Source of the DNA: an uncultured Eubacteriales bacterium
Lineage (GTDB): Bacteria; Bacillota; Clostridia; Oscillospirales; Acutalibacteraceae
Reading direction: 5' to 3'
Length of the DNA stretch: 64,000 nucleotides
NCBI GenBank assembly: GCA_934728355.1
Contig: CAKVEA010000003.1
Coordinates: 62,001-126,000, forward strand
Under the pieces are notes generated by a model, which was not told the origin of the DNA, did no database searches, and saw only the letters and a program-made list of their open reading frames with translations. The translations under genes were made by a program, and so were the position numbers. Positions within the stretch are counted from its first letter, which is position 1, and each line of letters starts with the position of its first letter. Positions 60,778 to 64,000 of the stretch are shown piece after piece.

Positions 60778-60784
60778 ACAAACA

Positions 60785-61138
60785 TCAAATCTTTTTAATC
60801 CATGATATAGTATGTTTTACACCATCACGTATAGATTTGACTATTCCTATGTTTGCTACAATAGCACCTTCAATAACACCTCGTCCCAATTTATAGGCCA
60901 CAGCACGTGGATTTCTACTTATAAACAATCCACCTGAAATGTTGCTGAGTTCTTTATCCGAAAGATTGATATTTTTTTCAATAGCTTCATTGATATTATC
61001 TGCTAAAACTTTCAATTCATCGTCTGTAACAGTTATTCCCTCACTCTTAAATAGAGCTTTCACTTCATCAGTTGATGCGCATTCTAAAATTTTTTTCATG
61101 AATTCACTATCACCTACAAGTTTATTAAATTTATCCAT
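60785..61138 (-). CDS. Nif11-type leader peptide protein (RiPP-precursor-like)
   Basis: A 117-residue protein whose first 75 residues match the Nif11-like leader family of peptide natural product precursors. It has a helical N-terminus, a segment resembling the ALFKSEGITVTDDELKVLA pattern, and the cleavage-type end LSDKELSNISGG. The core after SGG is basic and hydrophobic (GRGVIEGAIVANIGIVKSIR, end SWIKKI), lacks cysteine and could form an amphipathic helix, as in unmodified bacteriocins. The ATG at 61138 has GGAAGG eight bases upstream. A GTG at 61147 is in frame. No maturation enzyme or C39 exporter is nearby. Its promoter resembles that of the double-glycine gene at 16.1-16.4 kb. Confidence 0.7.
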   Translation of the reverse strand: MDKFNKLVGDSEFMKKILECASTDEVKALFKSEGITVTDDELKVLADNINEAIEKNINLSDKELSNISGGLFISRNPRAVAYKLGRGVIEGAIVANIGIVKSIRDGVKHTISWIKKI

Positions 61139-61179
61139 AAATGTCACCTTCCCATATTATTATTTTGATAACAATAAAT

Positions 61180-61208
61180 AGTATATAATATACAAATAGA
61201 TTTGTCAA
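61180..61208 (-). promoter_or_regulatory. promoter of the Nif11-type peptide gene
   Basis: On the minus strand TTGACA and TATACT are 17 bases apart. TTGACAAAT and, six bases after the -10 box, TGTTATCAAAATAA align with the promoter at 16486-16513 (TTGACAAAT; TGTTACCAATGTAA). Confidence 0.7.
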
Positions 61209-61352
61209 ACACTAATTAAAATGTTTTTATTAACAATTTCATATTACAAAGTCATAAGGTATAAATATAGTTGACATTTTTATAAAAAAATGCTAAGAAT
61301 TGAGTAAATGTAATAAATTAAAAATATATATATAAAAATATAAATAATATAA

Positions 61353-61381
61353 TTGACTATTCAATATAATTTAATTAGAAT
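61353..61381 (+). promoter_or_regulatory. promoter of the DUF1292 gene
   Basis: TTGACT and TAGAAT are 17 bases apart, the same boxes as the infC promoter, about 35 bases before the ATG. Confidence 0.7.
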
Positions 61382-61414
61382 AGGAAGGGTAAACAATTTA
61401 TTGGGAGGATTACA

Positions 61415-61693
61415 ATGGACGAAAATTTTTCATCTGATATTATTACTTTAGTTGATGATGAGGGAATAGAAAGAGAGTTTGAAGTGCTGGATACTATAGA
61501 AAACTCTCATGGTAAATTTTATGCTTTAATGCCAAACTTTAAACTTCCTGAAGAAGAGTTGAACAGTGAAGAAACTTATTTTATATTCGAGATGATTGAA
61601 GAAAACGGCGAAGAGCAATTGGTTGAAGTTGACAATGATGAACTTCTGGATGAACTTTCTGATGAGTTCGAAAAAAGACTTGGAGCTGTATAA
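61415..61693 (+). CDS. DUF1292 family protein (YrzB-like)
   Basis: A 92-residue acidic protein of the DUF1292 family, widespread in Firmicutes and often near ruvX and alaS. It has the family pattern ITLVDDEGIEREFEVLDTIE, then YALMPNF and EEQLVEVDNDELLDELSDEF. No catalytic residues are evident and the function is unknown. A GGGAGG box precedes the ATG. An RNA-like structured segment follows directly. Confidence 0.9.
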   Translation: MDENFSSDIITLVDDEGIEREFEVLDTIENSHGKFYALMPNFKLPEEELNSEETYFIFEMIEENGEEQLVEVDNDELLDELSDEFEKRLGAV

Positions 61694-61713
61694 CCGTTTA
61701 GATTTTTATGTTT

Positions 61714-61894
61714 CTGCTTAATTCGCGGACTGTGTCCATATAACCCTACAAGATTTAATAGGGAGTTTGATATCGTTTAAGATTGCAGGCCTTCTTTGTT
61801 ATATAAGTAAAGGAAGCGTGAATACTCGATTAAAACACCCACCTGCTAATTGTGGCAGGTTATTTAGGACACGATACGATTAAGCGGATTTTTT
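61714..61894 (+). ncRNA. structured non-coding RNA candidate (6S-like rod with terminator end)
   Basis: The 343 bases between the DUF1292 gene and cvpA have no ORF but fold well by eye. The ends pair as CTGCTTAAT with ATTAAGCGG (61714-61722, 61879-61887), then after an internal loop GTGTCC with GGACAC (61732-61737, 61867-61872). Inside are three hairpins: CCCTA/TAGGG, CTTCTTT/AAAGGAAG and ACCTGC/GCAGGT. The closing stem is followed by ATTTTTT, so the 3' end is also a terminator. Size (about 180) and a closing stem with an internal loop recall 6S RNA, but I cannot confirm the family. A riboswitch for cvpA is an alternative. Confidence 0.5.
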
Positions 61895-62036
61895 ATAAGT
61901 CCTTTTTTATTAAAAATAAATTAAGTTTAAATTTAAACAAAAATACATTACTGAAAATCTTGTGCTTTATCTGTTGATTTTTAGCAATATTTATAGTAAA
62001 ATGACAAGGGTTTTTGGAATTTTGGAGGTAAAATAG

Positions 62037-62732
62037 TTGTTACCGATTTTAACGGACATAGGAATTATATTTATTTTTGCAACATCTATTGTTGTAGGAT
62101 TTAAAAATGGTGTTTTAAAATCTTTTTTATTGTTTGTAGGTTTTGTAATTTCATGGTGTTTTTCAGTTTACATAGCTAAATTTTTATCATATAGCTTATA
62201 TTATGATTTGATATCACCATACATATCAAAAAGTATTGAAAAATTTGTATGTGGTAATGAAAGTGAAATGATTTTTGGTGGTTTGTCCGATTTTATTTTT
62301 GCTGTTCTTCACAATTATGGAATAACACCGGAAAAAATTACTCATATTATAAATAGTGTAAGCAAAGAAAAATTACCAAATGAAATTTCAAAAATTTTAA
62401 TGCCAGGAATTACAGAAATTTTAAAACCCGTATTTTCAGGTATGGTTTTTGCTATTTTGGGTTTAACCGGGAGAATATGCATAAGAAAAATTTTGAGTCT
62501 TTTAAGATTTAAAACGCTTAGTTTTTTAGACAGAGTGATTGGCTCAATTTTTGGGGCATTTAAAGGTTATGTTGCTGTTTTAGTGTGTTTATGTATAATA
62601 AGAATGCTTGTCCCTTTTATTCCTTTAAACAACCCGGTTAATAAATTTATTGACAAAGCTAATAACTCAACTTTGATTTTCAAGAAAATGTATAATGATA
62701 ATATATTATATACGTTTATTAAGAAAGTTTAA
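62037..62732 (+). CDS. CvpA family membrane protein
   Basis: A 231-residue integral membrane protein with four hydrophobic segments. The CvpA-type start is IGIIFIFATSIVVGFKNGVLKS without its last residues, and FLDRVIGSIFGAFKGYVAVL is the other conserved block. CvpA is linked to colicin V production and envelope stress in other bacteria. In Firmicutes its role is unclear. It starts at TTG eight bases after GGAGG. pgsA follows after 24 bases. Confidence 0.85.
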   Translation: MLPILTDIGIIFIFATSIVVGFKNGVLKSFLLFVGFVISWCFSVYIAKFLSYSLYYDLISPYISKSIEKFVCGNESEMIFGGLSDFIFAVLHNYGITPEKITHIINSVSKEKLPNEISKILMPGITEILKPVFSGMVFAILGLTGRICIRKILSLLRFKTLSFLDRVIGSIFGAFKGYVAVLVCLCIIRMLVPFIPLNNPVNKFIDKANNSTLIFKKMYNDNILYTFIKKV

Positions 62733-62756
62733 AAAATAGGAGGCTTAAAATCAAGA

Positions 62757-63323
62757 ATGAATAAAAACATTTATGAAAATTTAACTGTTCCGAATATTCT
62801 TTCCTTCTTAAGGATATTGATTTTAGTGCCTTTTGTTTTATTTGTAAATAATAATAATTATGTCGGTGGAGGAGTAATACTAATTTTGTCCGGACTTACA
62901 GATTTACTTGATGGATTCATAGCCAGAAAATTTAATCAAATAACACGTTTGGGTGAAATGCTTGACCCAACCGCTGACAAATTAACTTTAATGACCGTTA
63001 TGATATGTGCAAGTATGAAATTTCCGAGAATTTTTCCATTCATGGCACTTTTAGCTTTGAAGGAAATTTTAATGCTTACTGCCGGAGCGGTTTTGTTGAA
63101 AAATAAAAAAAATCCTCCTGCATCAAAATGGTATGGAAAAGTTTCTACGGTTGTTTTTTATATTTCAATAACGACAATAATAGTAATAAAAGCTATTTGG
63201 GAAGTTGACATTGAGATTTTGGATATTTTCCTTATGTCGGTCACTTCTGTTTGCATGCTTTATTCTTTAGGCGGATATTTTAAAATTTTTATTTCGCTTA
63301 TGAAAAGCAAAAATATAAATTAA
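62757..63323 (+). CDS. pgsA: CDP-diacylglycerol-glycerol-3-phosphate 3-phosphatidyltransferase
   Basis: It makes phosphatidylglycerol phosphate, the precursor of phosphatidylglycerol. The CDP-alcohol phosphotransferase motif is complete: DGFIARKF, then G and D in LGEMLDPTADK. The N-terminal NIPNxLS-type block reads VPNILSFLRI. It is 188 residues with several membrane helices. AGGAGG lies upstream. It uses the glycerol-3-phosphate made by gpsA in this window. Confidence 0.95.
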   Translation: MNKNIYENLTVPNILSFLRILILVPFVLFVNNNNYVGGGVILILSGLTDLLDGFIARKFNQITRLGEMLDPTADKLTLMTVMICASMKFPRIFPFMALLALKEILMLTAGAVLLKNKKNPPASKWYGKVSTVVFYISITTIIVIKAIWEVDIEILDIFLMSVTSVCMLYSLGGYFKIFISLMKSKNIN

Positions 63324-63345
63324 TTAAATTTTAAGGGGTATTAAT

Positions 63346-64000
63346 ATGCTATGTTCAAGGTGTAAAAAAAGAGCAGCAATATTTTTTATGTCTCTTGGTG
63401 TAAATGGAAAGGGAGAAGGTCTTTGCGAACAATGCGCACAAGAACTGGGTACTGGATCAATTAAAGATATGATGGAAAAAATGGGTGTTTCCGAAGAAGA
63501 TTTTCTTAGTATTCAAGGGAAACTGGCAGATGCTTTTCAATCGAAAAATCAAGAAGAAATTCCTGAGGATACCGATTCTCAACCTTTAGTAAAAAATCTT
63601 TTTTCAAGCCTTATTTTTCCCGGTAAAGAAAACATTTTTGATGAAAATGAAAATAATGATAAAAAAGGGGATAAATCCTCAAAAAAATCAAAAAGGAAGT
63701 ACTTAAATCTTTATTGCTCAAATTTAACTGGTAAAGCAAAAAACGGAAAACTTGACAGAGTAATAGGACGAGATGAAGAAATAAACAGGACTATTCAGAT
63801 TTTGTGCAGAAGGACTAAAAATAATCCCTGCTTAATAGGTGAGCCGGGTGTAGGTAAAACCGCTATTGCTGAAGGTCTTGCAATTAGAATTGAAGAGGAA
63901 AAAGTTCCTTATTCAATGAAAAATAAAGAAATTTATCTTCTGGATTTAGCCGCTTTGGTTGCAGGTACTCAATTTAGAGGTCAATTTGAAAGCAGGATTA
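63346..64000 (+). CDS. Clp protease ATP-binding subunit with N-terminal zinc finger (ClpE/ClpC type), partial
   Basis: An HSP100 unfoldase cut by the window edge after 218 codons. The N-terminus is a four-cysteine zinc finger (CSRCKK at residues 3-8 and CEQCAQ near 26-31), as in ClpE, instead of the ClpC double repeat. A lysine-rich linker leads to the first AAA+ module (GKLDRVIGRDEEINRTIQIL) with Walker A GEPGVGKTAIAEG near residue 165, and RGQFESR. It starts at ATG behind AAGGGG, 22 bases after pgsA. The second AAA+ domain is outside the window. Confidence 0.92.
   Translation, partial: MLCSRCKKRAAIFFMSLGVNGKGEGLCEQCAQELGTGSIKDMMEKMGVSEEDFLSIQGKLADAFQSKNQEEIPEDTDSQPLVKNLFSSLIFPGKENIFDENENNDKKGDKSSKKSKRKYLNLYCSNLTGKAKNGKLDRVIGRDEEINRTIQILCRRTKNNPCLIGEPGVGKTAIAEGLAIRIEEEKVPYSMKNKEIYLLDLAALVAGTQFRGQFESRI

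Noticed and set aside
1..64000. CRISPR arrays, insertion sequences, prophage or integrase genes
   Set aside because: I found no regularly spaced repeats, no transposase or integrase motifs and no terminal inverted repeats flanking a gene.

Overview
The window is AT-rich, gene-dense bacterial DNA from a low-GC Gram-positive of the class Clostridia (an Oscillospirales-like relative is my best guess). Reasons: a remA-gmk-rpoZ-priA order, an HrcA/CIRCE-controlled heat-shock operon, dipicolinate synthase and SpoVAE spore genes, strong AGGAGG ribosome binding sites, many TTG starts and sigma-A promoters. Almost everything is chromosomal housekeeping. No CRISPR array, insertion sequence, integrase or phage module was seen.

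Layout. 1-4.9 kb: tRNA-Phe/Gly/Cys, remA, gmk, rpoZ, a frameshifted small ORF, priA and convergent mtnN. 5-6.4 kb: spoVAE and rsmA. 6.5-8.2 kb: two decaying genes on the minus strand, a class 3 lipase split by one TAA and a Vat-type acetyltransferase with three in-frame TAG codons. 8.3-8.5 kb: two tRNA-Ser genes. 8.7-17.8 kb: a penicillin-binding D,D-peptidase, an S1-domain protein, an IleRS with a swapped GXHH signature, a signal-peptide-bearing Clp/torsin-like AAA+ ATPase facing a small double-glycine-leader protein, and tyrS. 17.9-25.6 kb: rpoB-rpoC. 25.6-34.3 kb: a secreted lysozyme with an SH3 domain inserted in its catalytic fold, an aminotransferase, dpaA-dpaB, an aromatic-acid-exporter-like protein, the folate operon folE-folP-folB-folK and an unrecognised helical membrane-anchored protein whose promoter contains an (AT)9 tract. 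34.3-47.1 kb: ftsZ, gpsA, a GNAT enzyme, secA, infC-rpmI-rplT with an attenuator, an rRNA methyltransferase, dprA, topA and trmFO. 47.1-55.9 kb: plsX, rnc, ftsY, yqeK, leuS, adhE and ruvX. 56-60.8 kb: CIRCE-hrcA-grpE-dnaK-dnaJ. 60.8-64 kb: a Nif11-type leader peptide gene, a DUF1292 gene, a structured ncRNA candidate, cvpA, pgsA and the start of a ClpE/ClpC-type ATPase cut by the window edge.

How they fit together. Most genes serve transcription, translation, secretion, division, folate and phospholipid synthesis, protein quality control and fermentation (AdhE). The accessory layer is small. Two peptides with double-glycine-type leaders (16.1-16.4 kb and 60.8-61.1 kb) lie 44 kb apart, yet their promoters match closely: TTGACAAAT, a -10 box, six bases, then TGTTAYCAA. 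This suggests co-regulation. No maturation enzyme or exporter for them is in the window. The AAA+ protein beside the first peptide is the other candidate for new biology.
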